Counted from the stretch's first letter, positions 24,775 through 35,700 are shown. The stretch: DNA of 64,000 nucleotides from Sphaerisporangium sp039871875 (GCF_039871875.1 NZ_JBDPMD010000002.1:310001-374000), one strand, 5' to 3'. The notes: a model not told the origin generated them from the letters alone. Program-made: numbers and translations.

Positions 24775-26955
24775 GTGGCGGCCCGGAACGTCAGGACCGA
24801 GAGGCACGCCGAGCAGCCGCAGGCGGAGCAGCTCGGCGTTGTGGGGACCCTGGACGAAAGGCAGTGGAGCGCGCAGACACTGACGCTGGCCCTCCAGCAG
24901 GCGACCACGGGCCTGGGCGGCCTGGGCGCCCTCGTGCACAGGCGCGATTCCGCCACCGGTTGCCTGCGCCTGGCGGCGGCCAGCGGGCTTCTCCACGAGA
25001 CCGCCGAGACATGGGCGGTTCTTCCCACCGTGCAGGACGTGGCGCCCACACGCGCCATGCGGTGTGGTGGCTACGTCTGGGTGGGCGGGGACAGCTTGGG
25101 GATCGGGGCGGGCGGCACGGCGGCACTTCCCCTCCCTGGTGCCGATGGGCCGGTCGGGGTGTTGTCCGTGCTCACGGCAGGGTCCGCCGAGCCGGACGAC
25201 GAGCAGCAGTCCTTTCTCGGTGCGATAGCGGCATGGGCCGCTGCGCGCCTGGAAGGCTTGCCGGGCATGGCGCCGGGCCTCACTTCGGCGGCCGGGTCCG
25301 AGCGGACGGTCCGGATGGGCGAGCTGACCGCGGCGCTCGCCGAGGCCGTCACCACCCGGGACGTCGTGCAGGCCGTCGCGGAGCACGTCCTGCCTCCGTT
25401 CCGTGCCGACGGGCTCGTGGTCTGGCTGATCGAATGCGGCCGACTCGATGTGGTCGGCGCCGCCGGGTACCCACAGGAATTCCTCAATCTTGTCGACCGG
25501 CTCCCGCTCACCCGAACCACCCCAGTCACCGATGTGCTGGGGACCGGCACCCCCAGGTTCATCGGATCGCTCGCGGAGTACGGCCGGCGCTATCCGACGA
25601 TGAAGAGCGTGGCGGAGGCGTCACCGAGGAACGCCTGGGCGTTCCTGCCCATGATCGCCTCCGGGCGGTCCATCGGCTCGTGTGTGGTGTCGTTCACCCT
25701 GGAGCGCGTCTTCAGCGACGAGGAGCGCACCCTGCTGACGGCGTTGAGCGGTCTGGTCGGCCAGGCGCTGGAACGGGCCCGGTTGTACGACGTGGAACAT
25801 GCCCGCGCACAGGAACTGCAGCGCGGCCTGCTCCCCCGGGAGCTTCCCCGTCTGCCCGTCGCCTGCGCCGCCGCGCGCTACCTGCCCGCTGGCCGGGGCG
25901 AGGAGGTGGGCGGCGACTGGTACGACCTGATCCCGCTGTCCGGCGGCCGGGTCGCCATGGTGATCGGCGACGTCATGGGACACGGCATCACCGAAGCGGC
26001 CACCATGGGTAGGCTGCGCACCGCCGTACGCACCCTCGCCGACCTCGACCTGCCGCCCGACGAACTGATCGGCCACCTCAACGACCTGGTCAGCGACCTC
26101 GGTGACGACTTCTACGCCACCTGCCTGTACGCCGTCTTCGATCCCACCACCCGGACCTGCACGCTCTGCCTGGCCGGCCACCCCCCACCGGTCATCGTCC
26201 ACCCCGACGGCACCGTGCTGTGCCCCCACCTGACCGCCGACCCGCCGCTCGGCGCCGCGGAACCGCCCTTCGAGATCCACGAACTGCACCTGCCCGAGGA
26301 GAGCCTGCTGGTGCTCTGCACCGACGGCCTGGTCGAATCCGCCACCCGCGACGTCGACCACGGCCTGGCCCAGCTCCGCCGGATCCTGGCCCAGGCCGTC
26401 CCCCGCATCCCCCACCTCTGGTCGGGATGCCAGGGCGACGACGTCGAGCGCCTGGAGGATCTCTGCGACACGGTCGTCTCGGCCCTGCTGCCCGCCCGTG
26501 AACAGACCGACGACGACGCCGCCTTGTTCATCGCCCACACCCGTGGCATCGCCGCCGACGACGTCGCCACCTGCGACCTCCCCGACGATCCCAGAGCAGC
26601 CGGACAGGCCCGCAAATACGTCCGCAAACAATTGGCCATCTGGGGCCTGGACGACCTGACCGTCACCACCGAACTCCTGGTCAGCGAACTCGTCGGCAAC
26701 GTGATCCGCCACGCCAAGGGCCCCATGCGCCTACGCCTGCTACGCAGCCGCTTCCTGATCTGCGAGGTCTACGACGGCAGCCTCAGCACCCCCCGCATCC
26801 GCCACACCTCCTACACCGACGAAGGCGGCCGAGGCCTGCAACTGGTCGCCGCCCTCTCCCGCCGCTGGGGCGCCCGCTACCTCCACGACGGCAAGTGCCT
26901 CTGGACCGAGCAATCCCTCCCTGCTGACGACAACGCGAAACGGGCCCTCGGGTGA
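24775..26955 (+). CDS. GAF-PP2C (SpoIIE)-HATPase regulatory protein
   Basis: A 726-aa protein. GTG 24775 is chosen because GGGAGG lies 4 nt upstream; an open frame extends to 24733. Order: a GAF-like segment (about 10-160), a second GAF domain (about 180-335), a PP2C/SpoIIE phosphatase (about 355-575; metal-binding GGDWYDLIPL, VIGDVMGHG, LCTDGLVES), and a C-terminal RsbW-like HATPase (about 600-715; ELVGNVIRHA, EGGRGLQLV). Having phosphatase and anti-sigma-type kinase in one chain is common in actinomycetes and suggests control of an anti-anti-sigma switch in response to small ligands or redox. Confidence 0.88.
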   Translation: MAARNVRTERHAEQPQAEQLGVVGTLDERQWSAQTLTLALQQATTGLGGLGALVHRRDSATGCLRLAAASGLLHETAETWAVLPTVQDVAPTRAMRCGGYVWVGGDSLGIGAGGTAALPLPGADGPVGVLSVLTAGSAEPDDEQQSFLGAIAAWAAARLEGLPGMAPGLTSAAGSERTVRMGELTAALAEAVTTRDVVQAVAEHVLPPFRADGLVVWLIECGRLDVVGAAGYPQEFLNLVDRLPLTRTTPVTDVLGTGTPRFIGSLAEYGRRYPTMKSVAEASPRNAWAFLPMIASGRSIGSCVVSFTLERVFSDEERTLLTALSGLVGQALERARLYDVEHARAQELQRGLLPRELPRLPVACAAARYLPAGRGEEVGGDWYDLIPLSGGRVAMVIGDVMGHGITEAATMGRLRTAVRTLADLDLPPDELIGHLNDLVSDLGDDFYATCLYAVFDPTTRTCTLCLAGHPPPVIVHPDGTVLCPHLTADPPLGAAEPPFEIHELHLPEESLLVLCTDGLVESATRDVDHGLAQLRRILAQAVPRIPHLWSGCQGDDVERLEDLCDTVVSALLPAREQTDDDAALFIAHTRGIAADDVATCDLPDDPRAAGQARKYVRKQLAIWGLDDLTVTTELLVSELVGNVIRHAKGPMRLRLLRSRFLICEVYDGSLSTPRIRHTSYTDEGGRGLQLVAALSRRWGARYLHDGKCLWTEQSLPADDNAKRALG

Positions 26956-27050
26956 GATGGACTCTCTCGACGGCTGGGGACCGAGGCCGAACGAAGCCAA
27001 GCAAGAGGCTCGTGCGGGCGTGACCTTCCGGTGCCTGACATCATCGCCAG

Positions 27051-27566
27051 GTGTTCGACTTCGGGATCTCTGGCTACAGACCGGTGTGGCTTGATGGCCG
27101 TGTGGCTGTCACTGCCGCTCATGGTCAGAGACTGGCCATGCTGGAGGGGCGGAGGCTGACCCGTGCCCTGCTGATGTGGGATCTCGATGAGGATGAGTGG
27201 TTCTCCGACGGCCTGATCCTGCTGGATTTCGAGGGCGAACAGGTCGAGATCGTTCATCATAAGCTCGATGAGATTTCGATCACCCGGAACACCGTTGACC
27301 CGGCTCAGCCCTTGGATTGGGCCGGGCAAGGATTCCGGTTGGCGTGGCGAGAGGACGTGCCAGGCGAACTGGCTGCGTTGAGGGGGCAGCGGCTGCGCGG
27401 TGTAGAGCTTTTCGAATGGACGGGCGAGGACATGGCGCAGGGGACGGTGGCCCTCGGCTTCGTTTTCCTGAACGGCCGGGTGGCTATCTACAACGCCCTC
27501 GACGAGAACGGCATACAGTTCGGGCTTCCTGATCACCAGTACACGCGCCATATCAGCGGCTCATGA
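27051..27566 (+). CDS. Hypothetical protein
   Basis: A 171-aa protein from GTG 27051. It shows two similar halves: a VWLDGRVAV...RLTRALLMWDLDEDEW...ILLDFEGEQVEI unit and a later RGQRLRGVELFEWTGEDM...GFVFLNGRVAIYNALDE unit. This repeat-like beta-rich layout is seen in small cytosolic proteins, including some immunity proteins, but no family is recognised. Confidence 0.55.
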   Translation: MFDFGISGYRPVWLDGRVAVTAAHGQRLAMLEGRRLTRALLMWDLDEDEWFSDGLILLDFEGEQVEIVHHKLDEISITRNTVDPAQPLDWAGQGFRLAWREDVPGELAALRGQRLRGVELFEWTGEDMAQGTVALGFVFLNGRVAIYNALDENGIQFGLPDHQYTRHISGS

Positions 27567-27761
27567 TCGCATCGCTGGATCGGCGCAAGCAATCCGATCG
27601 GTCGCGCAGCCCGAGCACGGCCGCGCGCGAGAAGGGCCCTCAGGCAGCACACGCAGCGTGCGGCCGAGCACGGGGCCGCGTCGGCGGCGCGGAGCGCCGC
27701 CGCTTGATCCGGTAAGCGGGGAGATCTTGCTTACCTGGGACCTGTGGACTAAAGCGAGTGG

Positions 27762-28235
27762 CTACCGGCGTTGGTCGGCGAGCCGGCGGCTGGCGGCGGT
27801 GCGAACACGTCGTGTCCTTCCATCGCCGGCGAGCAGCCGTAGAGCAGCCGGTGACGTAAGGATCTGCGCAGCTGTGCGCTGGAACCAGTCGGAGGCGGCA
27901 AGAACATCCTCCGATCTCCAGGGGGCGTTGACGGCGATCGACTTGAGCAACATCCATTCGTGCAGGCGGCGAACGAGGAACTCGTGCTCTCTCACCTCGG
28001 TTGCCATGCTGTGGAACCAGTCGTCGAATCCCGAGTCGGTGAGCAACCGGTGTGCCCGTCGGTCCAGATGCCGGGCCACCGCCGATTGCGCCATCACCTC
28101 ATCGGGATCGCGCAGGATCATCCGCGCCAGCTCGGCTTCGTCTTCTCGGCGGACGTCCTCCAGCTGCTGTAGGTAGCGGTCGAAGCGCTGATGCTCGTCT
28201 TCCGGCTGCCCGCCGGTGTCGCTCCAGCCGCTCAC
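27762..28235 (-). CDS. Hypothetical protein coupled to IS256-type transposase
   Basis: A 157-aa charged, helical protein (EDEHQRFDRYLQQLEDVRREDEAELARM). Its GTG start overlaps the transposase stop (GTGA), so it would be translated by coupling. It may be a passenger or accessory gene of the IS element. No family recognised. Confidence 0.5.
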   Translation of the reverse strand: MSGWSDTGGQPEDEHQRFDRYLQQLEDVRREDEAELARMILRDPDEVMAQSAVARHLDRRAHRLLTDSGFDDWFHSMATEVREHEFLVRRLHEWMLLKSIAVNAPWRSEDVLAASDWFQRTAAQILTSPAALRLLAGDGRTRRVRTAASRRLADQRR

Positions 28236-29096
28236 GCTGCGACTACTTCGGGGCGTTCGACGAGCTTGCCGTCGATGAAGGTTGCACCGGCGCGGACCAA
28301 CGCGACGAGACGCGGAGCGTTGACCGCGGGCCGGCTGGACTGGGCGGACTCGATCAGCTTGAATGCCACAGCCAGCCCCGCGACCCGTGATCCGGGACCT
28401 TTGGTGACCTTGGTGCGGTGCCGGACCGTGGCGAAGGTCGACTCGATGGAGTTGGTCGTGCGCAGATGGACCCAGTGTTCGGCCGGGTAGTCGTCGAGGA
28501 CCGGCAGTTCCTCGACGTCGCCGATGATCTTCGCGACTGCCTTGGGAAACGTGGCGCCGTAAGCGGCCTGGAAGGCTTTCACCGCCGCCAAAGCACGGTC
28601 TTTGTCCTCGGCGTTCCAGATCTCAGCCAAGGCCCTCTTCGCCCCGCCCTGGGCAGACCTCGCCCAGAAACCCAGCGCACCGTCACCGACCGCCAGCACC
28701 GGAGCGCGCATCACCCGCCCAGCGCAATCACGCAGCAGGTCCGCCCACGACTCGGTCGACTCCCGGTAGCCGTCGGATAACGCGATCAGCTCCTTGCGGC
28801 CGTCGGCGTGGACTCCGATCCTGACCAGCAGGCACAGCCGGTGCTCCTCCAAGCGAACGTTAACGTGCACGCCGTCGGCCCACAGGTAGACGTAGTCCAC
28901 CTCCGACAGGTCCCGGGGCGTCCACGGCGGCAAGATGGCCGAGGAGAAACGTTTGCCCTCGCCGGTGACCGTATCGGTGCGCTTGTCGTTGACCCATGGC
29001 GCCTTGACCTCGATCGCGCCGGCCGCCGTGAGCACCTCCCGAGCCTGGTGGAACGATCACCGGGAAGGTACACCTCCTCCCGGCCGATCCACAGGT
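28232..29096 (-). pseudogene. IS256-family transposase, N-terminally truncated and frameshifted
   Basis: Residues in the 28232-29035 frame match the C-terminal two thirds of a mutator-type/IS256 DDE transposase: VDYVYLWADGVHVNVRLEE, GRKELIALSDGYRESTESW, VGDGALGFW, NAEDKDRALAAVKAF, LRTTNSIESTFATVR. Upstream, DLWIGREEVYLPGDRSTR continues the protein in another frame (shift near 29045), with a stop just before it. The first third is missing, so the element is inactive unless helped. Confidence 0.8.
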
Positions 29097-29192
29097 CTCA
29101 AGCATTGCCCGCCGCTCCTGAGTGACCGTGATTGACCTCTCTTCACCCTGTCCAATTGAACGCTGATTGCACGACGATCAAGATGGGACCCT

Positions 29193-29498
29193 ATGGAGGA
29201 CTACCAACAGGCGTTCATCGGACGGATGGTCGAGCGTCTCGATGCTTACGCGGCGGGTGAGGTGGCGTTGCCCAGGTTGGTGGATGATCTCCGGGGGTTG
29301 TTCGAGGTCGCCGACCCTCGGGAGTGGGCTATCCGGGATGTGTTCGAAGATCTGTGGTCGGATCTCGACGCCGAGTGTGATCTGGAGACACAGCCGTGGG
29401 CGCCATCAGGGTTGGCTGACGATACTCGCCTGCGCCGGACTATTGACGCGTTGCGCTCGTGGGCCTCGCAGATAGCGAACGGAGCACCTTCTGCATGA
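29193..29498 (+). CDS. Small hypothetical protein
   Basis: A 101-aa acidic helical protein from ATG 29193 (FIGRMVERLDAYAAGEVALPRLVDDL split over the N-terminus; WAIRDVFEDLWSDLDAECD). The pattern resembles short actinobacterial hypothetical proteins found near toxins or transposons. No family assigned; ends just before the leftmost tRNA-Gly remnant. Confidence 0.5.
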   Translation: MEDYQQAFIGRMVERLDAYAAGEVALPRLVDDLRGLFEVADPREWAIRDVFEDLWSDLDAECDLETQPWAPSGLADDTRLRRTIDALRSWASQIANGAPSA

Positions 29499-29534
29499 AG
29501 ATTTGCGCCCTATAGCCGATCTGCCTGCATGGTG

Positions 29535-29577
29535 TGGAGCAGGTGACGGAACCGAACCCGCGCTGTCAGCTTGGGAA
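29535..29577 (-). repeat. Degenerate tRNA-Gly(CCC) 3' fragment (att-like site A)
   Basis: Matches the last 44 bp of the intact tRNA-Gly at 44978-45021 with several substitutions (for example AGCAGG for AGCGGG). The flank after it (GGGAATCGGTTACTGATC) matches the flank of the 42745 copy, showing that the two are ends of related elements. Confidence 0.7.
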
Positions 29578-29691
29578 TCGGTTACTGATCTTGGCGGCCT
29601 GACCTGCGAGAACTGCAATACAGGTGAGAGTGGGCTGCGCATCCGTGAGTCCCCGTGAATGCCCGCTGTTCCCCATCCGTTCTGGCACGCT

Positions 29692-29751
29692 GACGCCGTA
29701 GGCGCCCTTGACTCGGTGGCCTCAACCGGGACACTCGACCAGCGAGGAGGA
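29692..29751. repeat. 60-bp direct repeat, copy 1 (copy 2 at 43132-43191)
   Basis: About 59 of 60 bases are identical to 43132-43191, starting GACGCCG and ending GACCAGCGAGGAGGA. Each copy lies 115-390 bp inside a tRNA-Gly fragment (29535; 42745). It is probably a conserved terminal segment, possibly excisionase-binding or a former gene end, of one element family. Confidence 0.7.
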
Positions 29752-29956
29752 GGGGCCGGATTGCAAGAGTATCACCGGTCGCTTGCTTGCCTTACACGTT
29801 CGCCCCTGCGAGGATCGATACCCGGTCTCTGAGGACAGGAGGAGGCGGCCGGCGGGATATGAAGAGGAATATCATCTGGATAGTCTCGCCGTATCGCCCT
29901 ACAGGTGATCGCGCCTGAGCGGCACGCAATTCCGGCTTCTGGCAGGAGTGAAACGA

Positions 29957-30202
29957 GTGTCTGCCTCTTACCCTCATGAAGGCACGCGCACCCCGCGATG
30001 GCCTGCTGTGGCGATGGCCGCCTCCTGGATCATCGGCATTCTGTGGATCATCGTGTGGTACGTGGATCCCACCCTGCCGATCGTTGTCGAGCTAGGGAAT
30101 TGGAACCTGCTGATCGGATTCGCGATCGTGGTTCTGGGCAGCATGGTGTTCGCGCTGATCCTGGCGGTGGCTGCGATCGTATCGGCACGTCGCCAACCCT
30201 GA
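29957..30202 (+). CDS. CrgA-like small membrane protein
   Basis: An 81-aa protein. GTG 29957 is 8 nt after AGGAG (29944-29948); GTG 29948 overlaps the ribosome-binding site. It has two membrane spans and the motif LGNWNLLIGFAIVVLG in the second span, resembling the conserved WN-GF signature of the septation protein CrgA. It is a second, divergent CrgA-like copy on mobile DNA; chromosomal crgA is not in the window. Confidence 0.5.
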   Translation: MSASYPHEGTRTPRWPAVAMAASWIIGILWIIVWYVDPTLPIVVELGNWNLLIGFAIVVLGSMVFALILAVAAIVSARRQP

Positions 30203-30448
30203 AGCCGGTCATACACGGTCATAAATTCCACCAGACGATACACAGCCAACCTGCCTTCACCACCCAAGGCGGCGGCGCGCCCCTGGTCGGCGCGTGCGGC
30301 TTGGTGCGGCGGGCGGCCCGTGTTCCCGCCGTTCGGGACCGGCGCCCGCGCCGCACGGACGGGGGGTTGGGGAGCAGTGCGCGCAGCTCCGGCTGAGACG
30401 ACATAGGCCCGGGTGGGGATCATGATCTCTGCCTGGGCCTTTGCTCAG

Positions 30449-30493
30449 TGGAGCGGGTGACGGGAATCGAACCCGCGCTGTCAGCCTGGGAAG
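30449..30493 (-). repeat. tRNA-Gly(CCC) 3' fragment (att site B)
   Basis: Nearly identical to the 3' 44 bp of tRNA-Gly at 44978; CCTGGG replaces CTTGGG near the break. Preceded by a decayed copy of the tRNA terminator (GGCCCGGGTGGGGATC...CTGGGCC, 30408-30439). Its right flank resembles that of the 39786 copy. Confidence 0.85.
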
Positions 30494-30693
30494 CCTTCCA
30501 GGATCAAGCTGTCTAAAGCTGGGAAAACGCTGATCTGGGCGTATGCGGATGGAGTCACTGTGAGTCCCGTTGCTTCCCGCTGATCTCCAACCGAACGGGC
30601 ACGCAGCAGGCACGCTCGGACCTTCCGATCGCGGCTGGACCGTACAGCCGAACCGCCAGATATTTGGATCCCGAGGTGGCCGAGAATTCAGCA

Positions 30694-31140
30694 GATGACC
30701 CCATGCCCCTTTTGTCTCGTCGGTGCCGGTGACGTAGACGGGAGCTCGTCGCCTGCCGCACCACCAACGTCTTCGTTCTGCTCGTCCCTTGGCAGCGAGC
30801 AAAGAATTTTGGTCACTGTCTCGTGCTTCCGACTGCAAATGGGACGAGTCTTCACACTGCCCCTGGCAATCTTATGGCTGAGCTGTTCGATGGGGTCGGC
30901 CAAGTGACCGCCGCCGTTCGGGAGGCGTTTGGAGCGCCGGGGAGCATGGTTCTGCGGAACCACAACATCCCAGGCCAGACGCTTTCTCATCTCCACGTCC
31001 ATGTGATCCCTCGTTCCCCGGATGACGGATTCATCCTCCCGGACACGGGAAAGATCGAGGTTTCCTTCGAGGTCGGAATGCAGCAGGCGGCTCAGCTGCA
31101 TCCTGCGGCGGCCCCCCGGTGGGATGACTTCTCTTGGCAG
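30694..31140 (+). pseudogene. HIT-family (histidine triad) protein, frameshifted
   Basis: ATG 30694 begins MTPCPFC, as in HIT proteins with a zinc-binding Cys pair. The frame then has to shift near 30738 to continue with RELVACRTTNVFVLLVPWQR-AKNFGHCLVLP and the active-site triad SHLHVHVIPR (near 30985-31015). As sequenced, the two halves are in different frames, so no intact HIT protein is made. The C-terminal boundary is approximate. Confidence 0.6.
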
Positions 31141-31644
31141 GGCGAGGCCGGCAGTCGATGGGCGGCCCGCGCTGCCACCGCACTGATCTGTCAGCACACC
31201 GTGTGCCGCCATTGCGGACTTCGTTGTGCCCCTCTCGTACTAGACGAGGTCGCTCATGGGCCACATCAGAGTCTCCACGAAACCCGGCGCGGTTCACATT
31301 GCGCCGGTCATTGACCATGGTCTCCGGTGGGCCGGGGCTGAGGTACGAGGTCCCGGACCTTCGATCGCCCCGACCTCGGGCAGTGGCCAGCCACAGCATG
31401 GCGATCGTCGTGCTGCATCTGGACGGCGGCGCGTCCCTGGTCGGCGGGTGAAGTTCATCGTAGATGCACGACTTCCCCGGATTGCGCAAGTGTTAATACA
31501 TAACGTTCCGGTAACCAGAGCGAGAGGGGTGGCTGAAGTGCATAGATGTGAGGATGCCAACTCGTTACGGAGTTGGGGGGTGCACGGTCCGGCATCGCCG
31601 TGTTACAACTCCTAATTAGTTGACATAGGAGACAAACAGAGCAG
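31141..31644. other. Region with no recognisable intact gene
   Basis: About 500 bp between the HIT remnant and the ROK gene. Only short unconvincing frames occur. The last 150 bp are AT-richer (GTTAATACATAACG, TTACAACTCCTAATTAG) and include TTGACA at 31619; they likely contain the promoter of the ROK gene. Confidence 0.5.
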
Positions 31645-32652
31645 GTGGTGCGGGTGGCGTACAAATCGCCCTCCACCCGTACCCCGGGCGGCGCTCCGCC
31701 GGCGGGTCCCGACACGCTGCGTCGGGCGAACCTCTCGCTGGTGCTGCGCGAGCACGCATCCCGGTCCCGTGCCGACATCGCCCAGGCGACCGGGCTGCAT
31801 CGGGCCACCGTCTCCAACCTCATGGCCGAGCTTCTGGAACGGCGACTGGTGCGGGAGGTCGGTGTCAAGCACGTCGGGGCGATCGGGCGGCCCGGACGGG
31901 CGGTGGCGCTGCACGGCGCGCAGGTCGGCGCCGTGGGCATGGAGATCAACGTCGACTACATCGCGGTCCACGGCATCGACCTCAGCGGCCGGGGCCTGGT
32001 CGAGCGCCGGTTGGTTGACGACGCCATGGGCAGTGGCCCGGACAGGGCCGTGCGCCGGGTCGGGCTCGTGGCCAAGGAGGTCGCGGAGGCGATGCGGCGA
32101 GCCGGAGCGGTCCCCGCTGGCATCGCGGTGGCCGTCCCCGGGCTCGTGGACGTCACACGTGGCGTAGTGACACTCGCGCCGAACCTCTACTGGCGCGACC
32201 TGCCCCTGGCCGAGCTGCTGAGCTCCCTGCTCGGCCCGCTGAGCGTGCCGGTGCGGGTGGACAACGACGCAGATCTCGCCGCCCTGGCTGAATACACCTC
32301 TGGCGTCGCCGCCGGAACGCCCGGCCTGGCCTCTGGCGACCGGCGCATGACGATGGCGGTGGCACAGGTCGGCGAGTGGCTCGGGCTCGGTGGCTCGATC
32401 CTGGCCAACCTGTTCAACCCGCGAGTGATCGTCATCGGAGGCTATTTCGCCTCGCTGGCCCAGTGGCTGCTGCCACACGCACAAGACCAGCTGCAACGGC
32501 TCGTGGTAGCCGCTCCAGCCGCCCAGTGCCGATTCGTCGCCTCCACGCTCGGCTTCGGCGCCGCCTCCCGTGGCGCGGCGAGCATGGTGATCAACCACAT
32601 CATCGACGACCCGACCACGATCATGGATTTACCCAGGCCGTCACCTTACTGA
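31645..32652 (+). CDS. ROK-family transcriptional regulator with internal deletion
   Basis: A 335-aa protein. It has an N-terminal winged helix (SRADIAQATGLHRATVSNLMAELLERR) and the first half of a ROK sugar-kinase-like domain (VDNDADLAALAEY). It then jumps directly to the C-terminal part (VGEWLGLGGSILANLFNPRV). The middle of about 60-100 residues, which normally contains the ATP/sugar-binding G-rich loop and the zinc motif CGCGxxGC, is missing, without loss of frame. DNA binding may persist but ligand sensing should be impaired. It probably once regulated the sugar-related secreted proteins downstream. Confidence 0.75.
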   Translation: MVRVAYKSPSTRTPGGAPPAGPDTLRRANLSLVLREHASRSRADIAQATGLHRATVSNLMAELLERRLVREVGVKHVGAIGRPGRAVALHGAQVGAVGMEINVDYIAVHGIDLSGRGLVERRLVDDAMGSGPDRAVRRVGLVAKEVAEAMRRAGAVPAGIAVAVPGLVDVTRGVVTLAPNLYWRDLPLAELLSSLLGPLSVPVRVDNDADLAALAEYTSGVAAGTPGLASGDRRMTMAVAQVGEWLGLGGSILANLFNPRVIVIGGYFASLAQWLLPHAQDQLQRLVVAAPAAQCRFVASTLGFGAASRGAASMVINHIIDDPTTIMDLPRPSPY

Positions 32653-32771
32653 CGGCCCCACAGACCTGGAGACGGCATCCTCCAGCAACCGCAATATCCG
32701 CTACCACCAAGTGGCAATAAGCGCGGCGGCGCGCGCCTTGCCTGACATCCCCCAGTCAGGAAGGGCTTTCC

Positions 32772-35700
32772 ATGTCACCACGTCATCGAACGTGGGCCAG
32801 GCTGCTCGACGCAGCCCTGCCAGAAAACGGACGACGCCCGAGACGTCGCACTGCGACCACGATGGCCTTAGCCCTCATCGCCCCTTTCATCACGCTCCTC
32901 GCGACGCCGGTGAGCGTCGAGGCCGCCACGGCGGCTGAGCCCGCTTTCAAGGTGCTCGTGGTGCGCAGCACCGAGGACGCGGTGTCGTCGGCCGGCCTGG
33001 CCGCGATCCGGGATGCGGCCAGAACCGGTGATTTCACGGTCGTGGCGCCCGGGCCCGCTGACGTGGGCGACCATTTCACGGAGAAGAAGCTGGAGCAGTA
33101 CCGCGCGGTCGTGTTCTTGGACACGGGTCTCGCGAGCCCGCTCACGGACGCGCAACGCGCGAACTTCGAGAGCTACTTCCGCGACGGCGGCGGCTTCGTC
33201 GGCGTCGGCTCAGCGGTCGAGACCGACGAGTCCTGGTCGTTCCTGACTGACGTCCTGGGGACGCGTGCGTCCGGCAGGACCGACGTGCAATCGGGTGACG
33301 TGAAGGTCGCCGACCGCGTCCACGACGCGAGCAAGGATCTGCCGCAGTTCTGGTCGCGGACCGACAACTGGTACAACTTCACGAAGAACGTTCGCGGTGT
33401 GTCACACGTCCTCAGCACCGTCGTCGAGGACCCGTTCGGGCCGCAGCCGCAGGGCGCCGACCTCGACGGGATCGCCGGGGGCACGATGGGCGCCGATCAC
33501 CCGGTCTCGTGGTGTAAGGACTTCCAGGGCGGCCGCTCGTTCTACACCGGCCTGGGCAACACGGCCGCGAGCTTCGACGCCGACCTCACCAAGCACCTCA
33601 AGGGCGCGATCGGCTGGGCAGCAGGCCAGGCCGACCCGGTCTACAGCGATTGCGGCGCGACCGTGCTGGCCAACTACCAGCAGACGAAGATCGGCTCGCC
33701 GCCGAACCTGCAGGAGCCGATCGGCTTCGACCAGCTGCCGGACGGCCGCGTTCTGCAGACGGACCGCCTCGGCTCGCTGCGCATGCACGACTCGACCACG
33801 GGCGTCACCACGGTCGTCGCCAACTTCGCCGACCCGAGCCTGCCGATGACGCAGCAGATCTACTCGGCGGGCGAGGACGGGCTCTATGGCCCGGCGGTCG
33901 ACGCCGACTTCGCGACCAACAAGTGGGTCTACCTCTACTACTCGGGGAAGGAGGTCACCGACGTCAAGCTGAGCGACGGATCGGTCGTCACCCAGATCAC
34001 GCCGAACACCAATCCGCCGAACGTGGCGGCGTCCAAGACCGCGTGGGATCCGTACGTGGGCTATTTCCAGCTCAGCCGCTTCAAGTTCGTCGACGCCACC
34101 GACAGCACGCCGGCGCACCTCGACATGGGCTCCGAGCAGCAGATCATGCGCGTGCCGGTCAACCGCCAGGAGTGCTGCCACGTCGGGGGCGACATCGACT
34201 TCGACAAGCACGGCAACCTCTGGCTGGTCACCGGCGATGACACGCCCGCGGGCGGCATCAACGCCGGCGGCTACGGGCCGTACAACTCGCAGAAGACCGA
34301 CGAGCAGCAGACCGTGCGCGTCACCAACGCGACGGGCGGCACGTTCACGCTGACCTTCGAGGGCCAGACGACGGAGCCGATCGCGTGGAACGCGGATCGC
34401 GATGCGATCGACGCGGCGCTCGAGGCGCTCTCGAACATCGAGGCGGATGAGATCCAGACCAGCGGCGGCCCGGTCAACACGTCGAACGTCAACGTGTTCT
34501 TCCGCCGCGGCAAGCAGCGGTCCGATCAGCCGCAGATCACCGCCGACGGCGCCGGCCTGACCGGCACCGCCACGCCGGCGATCGCCACCAACACGGCGCA
34601 GGCGGGCGGCTGGTATCAGCGGCTCACCGGTGACGCGCGCCGCAGCGCGCTGAACACCAACGACCTGCGCGGCAAGGTGCTGCGGATCAAGGTCAAGGAC
34701 GGCGACATCTCCGCCGCCGACGCCAACAAGGTCGACTTCGGCTCCGGCGCGGGCGCCTACTCGATCCCGTCGGGCAACCTGTTCCCGCTGGTCGCGGGTG
34801 CGCCGCAGGACAAGACGCGGCCGGAGGTCTACGCGATGGGTCTCCGCAACCCGTTCCGGATCCAGGTCGACGAGAACGACGTGGCCTACATCGGCGACTA
34901 CTCGCCCGATGCCCAGACACCGCGGCGCTCGCGCGGCCCGTCGGGCACCGGCCGCTACGCGATTGTGCGCGAGCCGTCCAACTACGGCTGGCCGACGTGC
35001 TACAAGCGCGACCTCGCGCACTACGAGTGGAACTTCCACGAGTTCGCGCCCGGCACCACCACCGCGGGCACGCCGCTGAACGACCCGCCTCAGAAGTTCG
35101 ACTGCGACGGGCCGACGCAGCGCAACGACTCGCTGTGGAACATTGAGGGCGGTCCGACGGTCGAGCCGGGCCTGAGGGACGTCCCGCCGGTCACCGACCC
35201 GGACATCTGGTACTCCTACCGCGACAACACCACGAACGCGCCGCTCGGCACCCCGTGCGAGGCCTACTACGCGCCGACCCCGGGCCCGATCGCGCCCGGC
35301 TCGACGACCGAATGCCCGCGGCTGTTCCCCGAGCTCTACACCGGCGGCGTCGGTCCGCACGGGGTCACGAAGTACCACTACGACCCGGAGAACCCGAACC
35401 CCAACAAGTTCCCGCCGTACTACGACGACTCGGTGATCATCAGCGAGTGGACGCAGGACACGCTGCGCGAGGTCAAGCTCGACAAGCAGAACAACCACGT
35501 CCAGAAGATCAACAACTTCCTGGATTGCGGCAGCCGTGCGAACGCCGGGGCAGGCAGGTTCCGGTTCGAGTGCGACAACCCGATGGACTTGCAGTTCGGT
35601 TCTGACGGCGCGTTCTACCTGCTGACCTACGGCAACGGGTTCAACGTCATCAGCCCCGACGCGGGCATGTACAAGTGGGAGTACGTCAAGGGCAAGCGCG

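Noticed and set aside
30449..30493. tRNA gene copy
   Set aside because: Only the 3' half is present; no D arm or 5' acceptor strand. The same applies to 29535, 39786 and 42745.
33402..35498. 698-aa reverse-strand ORF
   Set aside because: Low-complexity Arg/Val/Asp composition; it is the antisense shadow of the ThuA/dehydrogenase gene, whose domains are clear.
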